From positions 22,315,626-22,379,625 of the forward strand of contig CM063110.1 in the NCBI GenBank assembly GCA_031841125.1: a DNA stretch of 64,000 nt, in the 5' to 3' direction. The notes under the pieces are model-generated. The model ran no database searches. It worked only from the letters and a program-made list of their open reading frames with translations, and had not been told where the DNA came from. This document shows, one piece after another, positions 23,940 through 36,600 of the stretch. The translations under genes were made by a program, and so were the position numbers. Position 1 is the first letter of the stretch, and each line of letters opens with the position of its first letter. Source of the DNA: Acanthococcus lagerstroemiae. Lineage: Eukaryota; Arthropoda; Insecta; Hemiptera; Eriococcidae.

Positions 23940-25800
23940 TTGTATCCCCTTTCTTACAAGTTGTACCTAATATTTCTCTCTTATTCAAATAGGAAATAAG
24001 TAATATGCTGTCAAGTCATTACAGTTTTCTTTCATGAAAGCCGATCAATCTGAAAATAAACGAAGAATGTTCAAAGATGCTGCTTGTCGAACTAGAATAC
24101 ATATATCTGTTCAAACTGTGAGCATTAGAAATTGAATAACACCATTTTTGAAGGTAAGTGTCTATGAGTGAAAGCTTTCAATATTTATCATTTTCTACAG
24201 CTTTTGTTTCATGCCAGTAACTCGTGAATTATATATTACTTTCTTTCAGGCCATCTACTCTATTTTTGTATCGAAGACGCGCACACATTCATTGAACATA
24301 ACAAAAACATTGAGATATCTTCAAGGTAAAGATACTCATTCATATTCGCCGAGTATTTCATGAATATTTTATGGATGCATAAGTATGATCGCATCTGAAG
24401 CAAAGAATCGTCATAACAGTCTCTTACAATTGCAAAATACCAGTGAAGGAGAGTTGGCTAAATGCATCTGCGAATCCAATTCATGATACAATACAATGTT
24501 GGTAGGTACAAAGAGTGACGGCATAGTCAGGACCTCAATTTATTTGTTATCTATAAGCTCAATTTTTATTTTACGCAACCTACTTTCTACATAGGTAGAT
24601 TATTTCTATTCAGAAACGCGGAAGAAAAAAATAATATTTGCACTGAAGAGTTGCTTATGAAGCCGAGCCCCTCTCGTACTGATGCTAGTAATGCAAAGGG
24701 TACATGGTCTACTTTCAGCCAAAAAGAAAACTTGTTTATTATACAATAAGCTCTTGTGATCCTGGTCAGCATTCCATTACATTCTTATTGGCTTCCTGTC
24801 CAGCAGAAGTGTTCCTCTGGGATTGCTAATTACTAAAGGTCAAACAATTGAAGTGTATACAAACACATTTTAAATTATTCCAAAAAACCGCGTTCACTTA
24901 TGCTTTCGAGAATCAAGGATTTACGACTACCATCCTTACTGATGATATATTGGCTGAAATAGCGGCGATTAAAGAAACCTGGCATGACAGTAAGTAAATA
25001 CTCTTTATGCGTCTCTCAAGCTGTATGGAGATAGCTGTACAATTCAGACGACAAAACTGAATACGCCGACGATCGAACGACCCTCATTGTTGATTTTAAG
25101 AGTACCTATTGCGAAAACTGAAAATTTAGTACGAATGCAAATTGCTTATGATGCACGCGCAGAAAATAGAGCAAAGTATCAACAATGGATGAAATACATT
25201 GCAGATTATTGGGAAGAAATGGTGTGTTGCATATTGTGATGAAAAAATATGCGGACATCACACGAATACTTTTATACCTAAAGTTATTCTGAAGCAATAC
25301 CCGGAACTTCGAAAATGTTTCATCAAGAGTAAAAATGTACAACCATATATATGCTTTTCTCATATCGACATTTGGTAGTTTAATGTTCTATTGCTTTTGA
25401 GCATGATAGAAATTTCAATCGATTCTGATGGATATGACTTTTTCTAATCTAATTTTAAGTTCAGAAACCTACAAAATAAGTATGCGCAAGACTCGTTCAG
25501 GTGAACTTTACACACCTATTATCTGTTTGATAACACATGAAACGGATAGTGTATATCGAAAAAAACAACATAGGTAGGTAGGTACCTTATTTCGAAACAT
25601 TCATGCATTTATTTTTGTTTGATCGTGTTTGTATGCGAACACAAACTGCATTTACTACACCTACATGAAACAGAACTGCTGCAGTTTTAATAGGTAGGGT
25701 ATGTATACAATTCTGTAATATTTTTGCTTGCATGTATATGAAAAAGCATCAACATATGAGTTTGGTTTCCAGGTTTTCACCATATTAATTTGAATAAGGA
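23940..25800. other. No gene recognised
   Basis: AT-rich, with short frames only. This is the upstream flank of the plus-strand membrane-protein exon at 25.8 kb and may contain its promoter. Confidence 0.45.
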
Positions 25801-25830
25801 AGTGATAGATAAGTCGAACGTAAAAATAAG

Positions 25831-26109
25831 ATGACTTCGGAGCGAACTATGTCCACAATGGAGTTTCTTTCCGAATCAGAGACCATACCACAAAAGCGCT
25901 CACCTAAAATCGTTTGCAACCGGCCGTACTATTTCATTGTATTAGCGATTCTTTTAATCGTCATAACAATAGCTGGCTTCACCGGATTTGAAGAATTGCG
26001 AAACTACAGAAATAATATCGACTCAAAAATATTATCACATTCGAAAAAGTTGGCCATACTAATCAATGCAACTGAGATGCTGCAACAGAAACAGAGAGAA
26101 ATGGAAGAG
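25831..26109 (+). CDS. Small type II membrane protein, exon 1
   Basis: Starts at an ATG and gives 93 codons up to a GAG|GTAAGG donor. The N-terminal 32 residues are polar (cytoplasmic by the positive-inside rule). Residues ~33-52 (YYFIVLAILLIVITIAGFTG) form a single membrane span. The rest is a charged helical stretch with heptad-like leucines/isoleucines (..KLAILINATEMLQQKQREME), suggesting a short extracellular or lumenal coiled coil. I do not recognise the family. Exon 2 follows 376 bp later in the same phase. Without comparison to a relative, the gene call rests on the membrane segment plus consistent splice sites. Confidence 0.5.
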
Positions 26110-26485
26110 GTAAGGAAATTTGAGGTATGTTTAGATTTGAAAATGGAATTGGTGTCAGTCAACACTTGATGTGTTGATGTGTGAACACATGTTCTGACCA
26201 ACCCCCTTTTTGTAAACTAGAATTCAGGAACTTTAATTAAAAATTGGTAGATTTGCAAAATCTGTGAAGGATATTTAAGATTTATTGAAATCGTTACAAC
26301 TGGCTAAGACTTGTGTCAAGACATTCGGATTAGCATCGACTGATCGATCCCCCGATATCTGGCCGATGTATTGAATATCGGCTAACTATGAGTCCATCCG
26401 ATGGTGGGTAACACCTTCATTAATTCACCCTTTTTGGTTTACGTACCAATACTTTTACCATTATGATCTGTTATAACTGTTTCAG

Positions 26486-26629
26486 AAATACCAGATTTTC
26501 AAGGAGATGATGAAGCAAAACAGCAGTGTATCAAATTCAAGTGGATTTGAACAGCACCGGACTTACCCTTCGAGCCGCTATAGGCGGACAGATAACCGCC
26601 GCCCCCTGACTAAATTTTTTTTTAGTTGA
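26486..26629 (+). CDS. Membrane protein exon 2, running into hAT end
   Basis: After TGTTTCAG, phase 0, the frame continues KYQIFKEMMKQNSSVSNSSG and FE. It then enters transposon sequence at 26,552 (CAGCACCGG...), which supplies about 25 more residues and the stop at 26,627. The natural C-terminus is therefore probably lost or lies beyond the transposon. Predicted chimeric length is 140 aa. The gene is probably broken by the insertion unless the hAT end is an evolved terminal exon. Confidence 0.4.
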   Translation, partial: KYQIFKEMMKQNSSVSNSSGFEQHRTYPSSRYRRTDNRRPLTKFFFS

Positions 26630-28500
26630 TCATAGCAAATAGCCTCATACTGTACCTGGTACCTCCATCATACGACTATACCAGTAATGAAATAAATATA
26701 TAATTATTAGGCCTACTGTATTTCCGTATATGTATATCAATTTATTAAAAACAAAGAACCCTATGTTACATTTTAAAAACGATATATAGTGGGTACCTAC
26801 CTAACTTAATTCTAAAAGAATTTTCGACGTGCTTTTAATTCTGAAAAATTATCAATAAGTTCATCAAAATTAAGACCAAGGAATAATTCGGATTCGATGG
26901 ACAAAATCATAAGATCATTTAGTTGATCTTCCGTCATTGTGTTCCGTAAATAATTTTTAATACGTTTAAGACAGGAAAAGGAGCGTTCCGCGGTGCAGTT
27001 AGAGACAGCAGTACAATTAAATAATCTATATGCGATGTCTACATTAGGAAAAACTAATTCCAATTCATTTTCGCGAATGTGTTGCAGTAATTCAGCTGGC
27101 AAATGTTTTTCTAGGCTCTTTCCTTTACAATAATGTTTAAAGTGAACCATTTCATCTGCAAATGATGCTTCCAAATCATTTTGATGGTGACTTTCATCTT
27201 TGAAAGAATTTCGAAGAACCTCAGCCGCTGCCCTCAAGTCGTTTTCATCCATTTCTCCAAATTCTAAAAGGACTCGAAATTTCTGATAAATCCCATCATA
27301 TTCTGCATATCTTGTTTCTAGCTCTGTTTTCATGGCATCTAAAATGGGAATAAAAAATGTGTTTATTCGGAAAGTATCTCTTCCTGAAAATTTAGTATCT
27401 CCTCCAGCACTTTCATCAGCTCGATGCTTTCTATATTTCTTTCTTTTTACATCGACTTTATAATTTTTATTAGTCGAAATTTTTTTTGCATTCTCCTCAT
27501 AGAGATCGAAATTTTTACGTGTTTCTTCAATAAGCAGGATAAGCGATTTGTATAGGTCACGAACGTCTCCAATAGTTGTTCTTACAGCTTGTAATTTTAT
27601 CGTAACAGCTTTAACTCGTTGAAGGAGGAATGACCAAACTGTTAACATTATCGCTGTTTCTAACTCTTCCAGTTTTAGTCGGAGTTCCTTGGCTGTGCTT
27701 CTAGTAGCCGGTTTTTCTTGAAGATTTTCTTCAATTACTTTTACAGCCTTATATATTTCTTGCCAGAATTCAGTCAGGATATTCACAGCATTGGCTCGAG
27801 CTGATCATCTAGTTGTTGATAGTGATTTCAAGGTTATTGACTTCGATGTCGCAAAAGTTTGTAAAATTTTCCACCGCGCTGTTGACTCAGAGAAGAAGTT
27901 ATAGAAACTTTGAACGAAATTAAAAAAATTGGCAGCTTCCGAACAACTTTCTGCAGCGTTTGAACCTACTAAATTTAATCCATGGGCAGAACAAGGTGTA
28001 TATAATACGCAAGAATATTATCTTTCCTGATCCTAGCTTGAAGTCCATTATAAATTCCTCTCATGTTTGCAGCATTGTCGTACGATTGACCTCTCATATC
28101 AAGAATATCAATATCAAGTAAGGCTAGAGTTTCTACAACAACCTCATACATATCTTGACCTTTATGCCCTGGATTATCAAGTAATTTTATAAACCCTTCA
28201 GTCGCAATCCCATTGGACCCAACGTATCTTATAATGAATGAAAGTTGGTCAATATGTGAAATGTCGGGGGTCGAATCCACTATTATAGAATAGTATTTTG
28301 CGTCCTTAACTTCTTGAACGATTTTTGCAATAAGTTTTTGCGCCATCAATCCAATAAATTCTTCGTAAATAGTTTTTGATAAGTAACTTGTTGAACCACT
28401 TCCTTTATTGCCATGTCGCTTCTTGCACTGAGACGTCCACATCGGAACTTTCGTTCATAGTCTGAGGACTTTTGAGGACTTTGGAAATGATGCGGAATTC
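26552..28500 (-). mobile_element. hAT transposon (ZMYM1/DUF4371 type), degenerate
   Basis: The left end begins CAGCACCGGACTTACC, a hAT-like terminus, followed by 'gccgctataggcggacagat'. It contains a transposase pseudogene in reverse orientation. I could not find the opposite terminal repeat or an 8-bp duplication, so the right boundary is approximate and the 5' half of the gene may be deleted. Confidence 0.75.
26812..28442 (-). pseudogene. hAT transposase pseudogene
   Basis: The 5' part (28,442-27,975) carries the DUF4371 segment: KGSGSTSYLSKTIYEEF, AKYYSIIVDSTPDISHIDQL and MRGQSYDNAANM. One frameshift near 28,015 moves into the next frame, where CSAHGLNLVGSNAAE and FFSESTARW continue the family pattern. 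A nonsense codon near 27,807 (TTR*SAR, where W is expected) precedes the last open frame (27,786-26,812), which ends with the hAT dimerisation signature 'NCTAERSFSCLKRIKNYLRN' and 'LNDLMILSIE'. Catalytic-region residues are largely visible, but the N-terminal BED/TTF zinc finger is absent. With one frameshift, one stop and the truncation, it is not functional. Confidence 0.88.
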
Positions 28501-28808
28501 TGCGCTCTCTCCATGGCTGATTACGCAACGGTTGTACATGTACTTATCAAATGATGAAATTCCCCTTCTAATTTATAATTCTCTAACATATTGGGGGTAC
28601 ATGAAATTTTGTATAGCTTCTTTAATCAAAATTCAAGAGGTCGTTAACACGTATTTCGATGATATGAGCTAGCCGCATGAAAGTTGAAAGAACTCATTCA
28701 TACCGAGAAGAATAGTTTTGTCTAATATTTCCAAAATTTATTACAATCAAAACGCCCATAACTTGCGTTATTAGGTACATTTTAACTACCACGTAGGTGA
28801 TTAAAAAT

Positions 28809-29134
28809 GCTGGACACATCGCAAGGATGAGTGACCGTGACAATAGATCGACGCACAAAACAACCTTCTGGCAACCGCACACAAAGAGAAGAAGAGGCGG
28901 TCAGAAACTGAACTGGAGCGATGACATAAACAAATTTCTCCAACATAACCTCCTTCACAGAATTGCACGGGATCGTACGGAGTGGAGTAGTTTGAGGGAG
29001 GCCTTTGCCTGAAAACAGGGCCTAATGAGGGAAAGTGGATTTTGGTTTAAAAAAAAATCAAAACAGGTTGTAAAATAAATTTTAAGATGTATCCACTAAC
29101 CTCATTACATGTGGAGGCTAATAAATAAAGAAAT
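28809..29134 (+). mobile_element. Short non-LTR retroelement 3' end with 12-bp TSD
   Basis: The perfect direct repeat GTGATTAAAAAT flanks the insert (28,797-28,808 and 29,135-29,146). The insert encodes the tail of an ORF2 (AGHIARMSDRDNR, then WSDDINKF and RIARDRTEWSSLREAFA, stop at 29,010), followed by a short 3' UTR ending in an A-rich tail. Strong 5' truncation is typical of target-primed insertion. The same position in duplicate copies B and C lacks the insert, which confirms it entered copy A after duplication. Confidence 0.9.
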
Positions 29135-29380
29135 GTGATTAAAAATATATTCTAATGAGTTCGTAATATTAGTTCTCAAATTCAGGTGGCAGCTAGTTGT
29201 AGATATAAAAATCCGTAATGTAATACCTATACCTACTCATTTAAATACACCCCTTGACATTAGGTATCTCCTTAAATTCATTTCAATAATAATTCTTTCC
29301 TAATTTTGTGTCTTTATTCACGTTTGCAGATACCAAAATAAATTATTAAATCAGACATGTTAGATCATTATCATTATTAA

Positions 29381-29914
29381 TCATGTAGGGTACATTACTT
29401 CCGAACCCGCATTTTCAGTTTTCAACAGTTCTTTGATGAGTCTATTATTTATTTCGGGCCCGAGCGTACCCGAATTAGTGGTTTCTATTGACAACTTTTC
29501 TACAGTAGTGAATTCTTTAGCATTATCTTCTAGAAAAAATGGTGATATAATTCGAAAATTTTCGTCTTTTATGATGTTGTTTGTTATTTTTCTCATCTCT
29601 TCCGAATCGTTCAAAAGGAATATCAAGTATTTAACCACATGTAATTCGTTTTTCGTTAATAACGCCGGTAAAGGATCGTGTCCATTTCTTCCAAAATAGA
29701 AAGCCGCGAGGATGTTGATGAGATTCAACATGGACTTGGTTTTGCTTAGTTTCGGCAAGACATTCTTGATTACGACGGCTTGTAAACGATCCATCACTTC
29801 TTCTTTATTTTTCAAGACTTTTTCTATCATGAGGTCAGTGATGAGTTTTTGCGCTGTATATTCAGTACACGGTAACGAACTTGGTGGCCATGGTGACGTT
29901 GGGAAGCGTAACAA
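29381..29914 (-). CDS. Lipid-binding-like family copy A, terminal exon Z
   Basis: After GATTTTACAG, phase 0, 177 codons run to a TGA: LLRFPTSPWPPSSLPCTEYT, then LITDLMIEKVLKNKEEVMDRL, VVIKNVLPKLSKTKSM and on to ELLKTENAGSEVMYPT. It is homologous throughout to 46,132-46,647 and 53,994-54,503. The first half is a pair of amphipathic helices, as expected for the C-terminal helix of a takeout/JHBP- or group-7-allergen-type fold. The second half (LTKNELHVVKYLIFLLNDSE...) is an extra helical extension that I do not recognise. It follows exons X (32,973-33,203) and Y (31,883-31,997) in matching phase, giving about 292 residues from X to the stop. Confidence 0.7.
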   Translation of the reverse strand: MLRFPTSPWPPSSLPCTEYTAQKLITDLMIEKVLKNKEEVMDRLQAVVIKNVLPKLSKTKSMLNLINILAAFYFGRNGHDPLPALLTKNELHVVKYLIFLLNDSEEMRKITNNIIKDENFRIISPFFLEDNAKEFTTVEKLSIETTNSGTLGPEINNRLIKELLKTENAGSEVMYPT

Positions 29915-30304
29915 CTGTAAAATCAAACATAAATTTTGTAAGAAATTGGCCTAATGGTCATATTTTGGATTATGTTATAAAAATGACGGAATATTTCAGT
30001 GTTGAGCTGCATCATTCTGAGGTCTTGAGTTAGTGTTTGTTAGTCCATGCTCCAACCAATTGAACAATTGTAGGCGTATCTACACTCAAGCATGCACGGT
30101 GAACTTATTTTGCTTATTTGCGCCCTTGAAGTAAAATGACATATGTGAGTTTTGATTCTTTACCCTTCATTTATACCACAGGATACCGGCACACAGTGAA
30201 GTGTAAAATTTTCGATTTTTTCCATCCTTTGGAGTCTTTATTTATAAACATGAAGTATTCGTTAAAAAAATTAGGACCATCTGGGGATGGCTTCAGCCCC
30301 GCAG

Positions 30305-30495
30305 GTCACGCTAGGGCTACTAGATATTATATAAGAGTATAATAATACGCCATCTTGATTCCAAAAGTGCCCGTCGATGCCGAATTGACTACGCGGGACG
30401 CTCCGCATAGTCGGATTCGGAATCGATGGGCACTTACTGAAAACAAACTGGCGTATTATTATACCCCTTCTGATCTAGGTGCTCTAGTCACGCCC
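30305..30495. mobile_element. Palindromic MITE in an intron of copy A
   Basis: TATAATAATACGCCA (30,338-30,352) is perfectly complementary to 30,449-30,463. Inner arms around 'gtgcccgtcgatgccgaatt' pair with 'attcggaatcgatgggcac', and outer weaker pairing involves ctagat and gtcac phrases. It is absent from the equivalent introns of copies B and C. No coding capacity. Confidence 0.65.
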
Positions 30496-31339
30496 TTGCC
30501 TGTGCCATGCGTGGTGACCGCACTGTGGGTACTAGAGAGAGTAGCCTGTTCTCTCAAAGAGTATAGGACCGTATCAGTCGGAACAGTGATGATAAGTTGC
30601 TGTAAATTTTCCTAAGCAATGCATTCAGTGACTCTGTAACTATGCCTATACCTATGGAATATTACATACGACACTTTTATCGTAGCATCTGGGAAGATGA
30701 ACGTCAATATCACTTGTATTTGTAAATGGCTAGTTACTCAAAGTTAGGTTCAGATAAGGTTTGGCTCCTTTTGGCGGGGCCAGGAGCGGTAGAAATATGG
30801 CACCCATCCTTTCGGCTGTTATTTTCTCAAAATTCGAAATTTATAATTTAAAAAAAATATATATACATACATATAAAAGGTTGAAAAAAAAGGTTAGGCT
30901 GATTCCCATTTCGATACACGCACAGCACAACCCATATGCAGTGATTTTCCTTCCCATTTTTACAAATTTAGGACTGTCTACACTTCTACAGATTCTCGTT
31001 GTAAGTATGGTTAAAATTCGCTATTATATCAATGCACTTGATGCAGTTTAAAGAAATTTTGTAGTTTTCCTCACCCCACTCTCTTGTGGACCATTATTGG
31101 TAAGGGTTAGGATCAAAATAACCTTAAAAACGAATTCAGCGGCTCCCAGAACTCTATTTTCGATATATTGGACGTCATTATTTGTAATTTTCAAGTTGTT
31201 TTCCCCTTCAGTGAAGCCTTCAATGGTGGTTTGGATCAAAAAGTTCGTAAGTAGATTTACTGTCTCTGATGATATCCGAGTATACAATCGTTTTTACACT
31301 TTTATTGTTGATGTTGTTTAAGATCTTAAAGGTGCACTT

Positions 31340-31690
31340 TTACCTCAAATTGAACAGAGGCCATTGACCTTTGAATTGACGTTTTCTTAAAACTCTTGGG
31401 TAGAACTCTATCCTTACATTAATGAGAACGATTTTCTATGGTTGAGCAAATTTTTTCGACCCTGGATGTCTTGGCAGCTTTAAAGCGAAATTCAAGATTT
31501 CTTTGCGAGAAATCCTATGTTGAACTTGACCTTTGGCAGGACCCCTCAAAATTATTCGATTTCAAAAAAAAAATGTTTTAGCTAGTGGGTTCTATAAATT
31601 AAAAAGAACAAGTTCAGTCATCGGGAGTAAAACATTTTAAAAATCGGCAAATTTTGGATCACTCTATTGTGCATGGTCAAGGAGAGAGGA
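31340..31690 (+). repeat. Intronic segment shared with copy B (47.46-47.79 kb)
   Basis: This segment in the Y-Z intron of copy A aligns with 47,460-47,790 in copy B, including 'tctattgtgcatggtcaag' and 'aaatcctatgtt'. On the plus strand, copy B reads a continuous 81-codon frame and copy A a related but broken one. It may be a remnant of another gene or element carried along in the duplication. Confidence 0.5.
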
Positions 31691-31882
31691 TACATCATAA
31701 TATTATTATATAAGATGTTAAATGCTTCATTTATTGAAGTAATTTTGATTCTAAATCGATTTCTAAACTAAACGAACATTATTTCTTCCAATCAAGGAAG
31801 TAAGAAAGAGTAAAAACAAACATTTTGAAGTCAGAAAAGAAAATTAAACACAAGTAAGGAAATAATGGAGTAAATTATTAAC

Positions 31883-31997
31883 CTGTAGCATTCCGAGTTC
31901 ATAATTGAGTTTAAAAACTGGCGAGTGGTATTGATTTTCATCAGGTTTGTGCGTAAAGCCCATTTTCAAATGAATTGAAAGATCAGTTAATACGAAC
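31883..31997 (-). CDS. Lipid-binding-like family copy A, exon Y
   Basis: A 115-nt internal exon between TATTTTAG and GTTAATAA. Phase 2 in, phase 0 out. It encodes FVLTDLSIHLKMGFTH, then NQYHSPVFKLNYELGMLQ. Exon Y in copies B (47,915-48,029) and C (55,381-55,495) is exactly the same length, with the same pattern: (L/V)TD..(I/V)(D/H)L...F.H....N(Q/K)(Y/F)HSPVFK(I/L)(N/D)Y. The alternating hydrophobic pattern suggests beta strands of a lipid-binding barrel. Exact conservation of length and splice phase across three copies is the main evidence for coding function. Confidence 0.75.
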
Positions 31998-32972
31998 CTA
32001 AAATATTAGTAATAAAAATAAAGGTATGTTTGCAAAGTATCTCATATGTACATTAGGTTGTCTTCTATTTTAATATACTCGAATTTCGGCGGGGCAACGC
32101 AAAAATCTAACTTCGAATGGGGGCGGGCGTCACGGGGGAGAGAGTTGGCAAGTATCAAAAGAAATTCTTTTGTTCGTAAAATGTTTCAGTTTTTTGAAGA
32201 GGCCTTTAGAGGATTTGAGGAGCTAGCATTCGAATTCTCCCTATTTGTGCTAATGGGACACCATACCTGAATCGATTCCAACAAATCAAAGAAAATGTAG
32301 GCAGCGAAATTTGACTTGAATCTACTGAGGGAAACAAATACGGATACCGGTACCTATCCGAGTAGTTCAAATTGACAGAGATTTTAAGAATCTGATTTTT
32401 TTTCGCAACTAAATTTAAAACATATCAATAAAAAATTTTCGTTTATCATATATAATGGCTTATTTAATCATTAAATTGATTATTGCCGGTGTCATAATTT
32501 TATCTCTAAATCCTTGAAGCAGAGTACAGGCGGTTAACTACATCGAGTGTGGACTAATGTTAGAACATTAATTTCATAACGAAACTGGGGCTATTCAAAT
32601 CACTGAATTCATGTTTCAGTTTTGTTTGTTTCTAACCTCCACCTCCTTGACACCTCGAGGGCCGGTTAACTGTATGAATTTTCACCTATTTTATGCTGGA
32701 AATTGCATGTCCTGCTTTAGAAATATATATAACAGTTAACGATCGTGACTGGTGAAGTTAGTAGTAAATGTGGTAACAACAGCAATGTTTGCTTGAATTG
32801 TTACCAGAAAACAAGTGTTGAACAACAAACAGTATCTAAAGTAAAAATAAACCGTCCGAAAACCGACAGTTTGTTCTGCCGATGTCGCCAGAAATGTCAA
32901 CATATCGTGGCTAAAGGGACATACCAATAAGCTGGCCTAATACATCAGGAATGATAAGATTGTATTACTTAC

Positions 32973-33203
32973 CAACCATATCCATTCTTCTGTCGTTTGT
33001 AATTAATTTCTGCTGAGTCAGATATCCTATATCCCAGTGTTACCTGGCACCTAGGTATTGAAGTGTTGACGTTGAACTCGTAGACATTATGAAAGTTATT
33101 TTCTCCGGTCTTGCGTTTTACTTTAAAAGTCCGACAGCTGAGTTCACTAAAGCGTATGTTCTTGTAATCCCATACGTTTATGTAAGATAAATCCAGGTAC
33201 CAC
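32973..33203 (-). CDS. Lipid-binding-like family copy A, exon X
   Basis: A 231-nt exon between GGAAACAG and GTAAGTAA. The frame reads WYLDLSYINVWDYKNIRF, then SCRTFKVKRKTGENNFHNVY, FNVNTSIPRCQVTLGYR and RQKNGYGW. The identical-length exon in copy B (48,250-48,480) shares WDYKN, FKVKR-TG-N-F, Y-F-V-TSIP, V-LGY-I-DSA-INYK-QK-GY-W. The order of short beta strands, the 'TSIP...GY' turn and a Gly-rich turn leading into exon Y fits the takeout/JHBP and mite group-7-like domain (inference only). Upstream exons carrying a signal peptide were not identified; the neighbouring non-LTR element may have disturbed the 5' part. Confidence 0.7.
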
Positions 33204-33639
33204 CTGTTTCCAAGAAAATTGATTTTAAAATTATACAAGTTTGATTTCTTTCGCGAAACGATTTTGCAAGTATGTGCAGAATGTAGGAAAAAATTCCATG
33301 TTTCTATCTGCAGAACTCCACAGCTCTGTAATAGATACTTCTGTGTGTGCTGATCAGACTCTTTTAATTAACCTCGACGTAATGCTGTTTTTATTTTCGG
33401 ATGTTTTTCGTAGAATGTTGGATGAGTAGTATCCCTGGCAATAGGGTGCCACTTAATAATTATTATACATTGGCGTTATTTATTCATTCATTAATTTTTG
33501 AATTTTGAATTTTGTAGAGTGTCGGATGGCTTATTGTTGCTTCTAATACAGGAACACATTGAAAATGCTTTTTTTCTAAAAACAAAACATGCTCAGGAGT
33601 GGCGCAATGAGGTTGAAGTTTTAATATAGGATTGTTGTT

Positions 33640-36600
33640 GTTGTTATAAACCATAGTCTCTCGACTATCGGGTGGGGTCTCTCCACTTTTTTATCTCCTG
33701 TGCCAATTTTGTCATTTTTAGGAAGGATTTAACCTTATCTGCTGTTCATAGTTCATTCTTTGCTTTTTTTTTTCAGTTCTGTCTTCAACCATTCCCTCTA
33801 GCAGTAATAACAATAACCCTGGATGTCTCATTATGACCTATCGTTTTAACTCTTTTCTCTATGAGTATATTCCACAAATTTCTCTTTTCTTTCCTATTCG
33901 CCTCCATACCTTTTCATTCTTGATCTTTTCTATCCATTTGATTTCCTACAATCTCTGATAACACCACATTTTAAAAGTTTCTATCCTCTTTTTTTTCTCT
34001 CTTCTTTGAATTCTTATTGTTCAGGTCTCATGTCTGTGTACAATGCTATACTTTAAATATACCTTCGAAGAAATATCAGTCTTACTTTTGAATCTATATC
34101 TACATTAACTATGTCTCCTTTTTGAAAAAAAACCTCACAGCTTGTTCCATCCTACTCTTTTTTTCTGTTTGATTTCTTCTATCTTGCGTTATCAGACCAC
34201 CTGTGTATTTAAGTTATTTTATCTCCTTTATTTTTTCCCCTCCTGTTCGATATTTATTGGATTTTGTTTTCATCTACTTACTACCAGCACTTTTGTTATG
34301 TTTTTAGTCGTCTTCGTTTTATTTTATTTTCAATTTCTCATCCAACTTTTTAAATGTTTTCTTTAGTTCTTCTTTACTTCTTTCCACTGTTGCAATGTCA
34401 TCTGCAAACCTTATCATTCTAACCGTCTCCTTTTGTATTACCACCCATATGGTTTCCTTTCATTAATTTATTCAATGAATTTTTCTATAAATAGGTTAAT
34501 TGTGGTGACAAATAGCAACCTTGTCTCACTCTTTTTGAATTCTTGCCTCTCCCACTTCATCCTCTATTTGTATTTGAGCCTCTCGATCCTTATATGAATT
34601 CGACATTGCTCTTCTTTCTTTATACTTAACTCCTATCGCCTTCGATAGCTGAAACATTTTTGACCATTCAATACTAGGTATCAAAAGCTTTTTCTAAATC
34701 TATATAAATCTACGTATGTATCCAAACCGTTTTAAAAGCCTCAATCATAAAATTACTTTTATAGTTCCTCTACCTTTTTTGAATTTAAACTGATCTATCA
34801 TCTTTTCTTCCATTTTATTTTGTATTCTCTTATTTATAATCCTAGCTAGAACCTTTACTTGCTCCTGCTATTTCAAGGATCATATAATGAACCTGCTTTT
34901 CTCGAAATCTGGGAGTATTGTTATTTCTCTTTCCTCATACATCCTGCAAATTAATTCGTATAAATTTTTTTAAACTACTCCAGCATTCAATGGCGCAGCA
35001 AAGATTTTCTCATCGGATGGGCTGGACTTTAGGTTTTTCCTATACTCAGTATGCCTACAGGATGTTCAAGAACATTGATTACCCCAATGAGATATTTTCG
35101 GTATGTTGCTAACATAATGTTTACATTGGCTCAATGTTAACAATTTGCTGAAAATATCTCGTTGGGGTACGGGTACTCGATATCTTCCAACCCTCTGTAT
35201 TACCCACCACGTACATATGCCTATTTATCAATTATTCAGTTATACCTCTATTTTGGAAATAAAAACGGACCTACGAAAATTGATTTAGGAAAGAAATTTA
35301 ATTGGATACAACAGAATTTATTCGAGAATATTCAAAAAAAGTTCAAAAGAAGATTGTATCATCCCATACCAAGTGTACGCATTTTGACTCAGATGATTTA
35401 TACAACGCGATTTGACTACTCAGTAACTTGTAAAATTTTCGATTTCTTTCATTCGTTGGAATCTTATGTGAATTTGAAGTATTAATAACTCACTAGCAAT
35501 TTCATAAATCTCTTCTGCCTTACCTGCCTTTATTTTTTTCAGAGCTTTATTAGATGCTGATCTCAAAATAGGATTTGCTCTATCTTCATCCTCCACAGCG
35601 TCTTCCAGGCCTGTCAAAATAATCGATTATAATCGATAACGAGCCTTCTTAACAATTATCAATCATCAAGGCTTATTATCGATTTTAATCGATTTTTTAA
35701 CGATTATCAATTATTACGGCTTATATCGATTTTAATCGATTTTTTTTTGGTTGCAAAATCAAGAAAATAATGCTGCGATAATGCAACTATAAAGAAGTGC
35801 AGCTGCAGCTTAGACTCTTGATCGCTTGAAAAGTGAACTTGAAATAGAACATGAATCATTATTGTTACTGAAAAAACTTCTTTTTCCATTCTCTGGAGAG
35901 GAGATAACATAAAAAATGTTTCAGTTGAGAGGATAGTTAAGAAATCAATGGGATTTATTTTTCGAGTTCTAAAATTTTCATGCCCTACCCACAAAGTTCT
36001 TCCTTATCGAAAAAAAAAAATAACACCATAAATATTTGAATTTCAGTTTTGATTCTAATCGACAGCAAATGCAGTACTAAAACATACTCGTCCAATGCAT
36101 CCAAAAATTTGAATCGATGCATGCTTAAAAACAGGTTAAGTCACATTTTTGAAATTTTACAGGAGAGTAAAAAAACGTTTTACGGCAAAGTGGTAACACT
36201 GACGCTCGGTATGACTAGGTCCAAATATGGTATTTTTGATTAGAAAAATGTTGCCAGTCTCGATTTTTGTGTATCTGTTAGCGGTAGCGAGATATTTCAA
36301 AAAGAAAAATGGACTTAACCTGTTTTCACACACGAGATTCTAAAAAATCCTGTCTATGGAAAATTTTTGGGAAAATTTTCAGAATTATTTCTATTTAGGG
36401 GAAAACTCACCTTTTACGTCATAATGTACGATAATTGCATGCTTTATTATAAATCTTACAAAATAATCAAAATTACAAATCAAAATTTTAATTTTATTCA
36501 AAACTTTCTTTCAAATCATACGAAATACCTAATCAAAATTCATTACGGCAAACGTTTCACTTTCTTCTCTTTATTAAGAATTCTATCATACTTTAACTTT

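Noticed and set aside
35929..35990. hAT dimerisation-like peptide 'NVSVERIVKK' inside the TIR element
   Set aside because: Too short, with stops on both sides, and the expected following residues are absent.
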